From positions 1 to 6,293 of the forward strand of contig CAUAEH010000067.1 of the NCBI GenBank assembly GCA_958427975.1: a stretch of 6,293 nucleotides of DNA, given 5' to 3'. This stretch comes from an uncultured Collinsella sp. (GTDB lineage Bacteria; Actinomycetota; Coriobacteriia; Coriobacteriales; Coriobacteriaceae). The translations under genes were made by a program, and so were the position numbers. Below are positions 6,199 to 6,293 of the stretch, piece by piece (positions within the stretch are counted from its first letter, which is position 1; every line of letters starts with the position of its first letter). The notes beneath the pieces were generated by a model that saw only the letters and a list, made by a program, of their open reading frames with translations, did not search any database and was not told where the DNA came from.

Positions 6199-6217
6199 GG
6201 TTCGGCTTTGCTGAGCC
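6199..6217 (+). terminator. Hairpin downstream of argS, without a T-run
   Basis: GGTTCGGC (6199-6206) pairs with GCTGAGCC (6210-6217) over 8 bp, including two G-U pairs, around a TTT loop, 24 bp after the argS stop. The following bases (CTATAAG) are not a T-run. It may be a 3'-end stabilising hairpin or a weak terminator. Confidence 0.35.
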
Positions 6218-6244
6218 CTATAAGCCCGATCTCCATGCTGAACT

Positions 6245-6293
6245 GCGTCCCAAATCTTGGACGCCCTAAATAGCGACTAGGCCGCGAGGGCCT
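6245..6293 (+). other. Two further inverted repeats at the right edge
   Basis: GCGTCC (6245-6250) matches GGACGC (6259-6264) across 8 nt. AGGCC (6279-6283) matches GGCCT (6289-6293) across GCGAG. The second ends exactly at the window edge, so a following T-run would be out of view; it may be the actual argS terminator. I see no start of another gene in 6176-6293. Confidence 0.35.

Noticed and set aside
6199..6235. A tRNA fragment, suggested by the GGTTCGG sequence
   Set aside because: No acceptor stem, D-arm or anticodon arm can be folded around it, and the loop does not match a T-loop.

Overview
This window looks like ordinary chromosome of a high-GC actinobacterium. My best guess is the Coriobacteriia, possibly a Collinsella-like gut bacterium. 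The guess rests on the GC-rich codon use, strong AGGAG-type ribosome binding sites, a CarD-family regulator and the protein style. It is an inference, because no rRNA or other marker gene is present.

Layout, left to right. Positions 1-1316 (minus strand) hold most of a large alpha/beta hydrolase of the proline-iminopeptidase type (peptidase family S33); its C-terminus runs off the left edge. Across a 112-bp divergent gap, proA (1429-2715, plus strand) encodes gamma-glutamyl phosphate reductase, the second step of proline synthesis. proA converges on a minus-strand HD-domain hydrolase gene (2786-3385). Upstream of that lies a minus-strand CarD-family gene (3494-3979). After a 342-bp gene-free, relatively AT-rich divergent region comes argS (4322-6175, plus strand), arginyl-tRNA synthetase. 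The last 118 bp hold only hairpins.

The genes do not form one obvious operon. Proline turns up twice: one gene may release it from peptides and the next makes it from glutamate. Divergent expression could link the two, but the sequence does not show shared control.

The most striking non-coding signal is a 41-bp element present twice with no mismatch (2730-2770 and 3440-3480). Each copy is a perfect 16-bp-stem hairpin with a 9-nt loop, and the pair brackets the HD-domain gene. Both copies sit at gene ends and can act as intrinsic terminators. The loop sequence suggests a dispersed repeat family rather than two independent terminators.

Other points worth attention: overlapping, mutually exclusive inverted repeats upstream of argS; a CarD-family protein with no tryptophan at all; a charged insertion in ArgRS; and proA without an adjacent proB. 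I see no CRISPR array, transposase, tRNA, rRNA or defence system here, and nothing that amounts to a clearly new multi-gene system.
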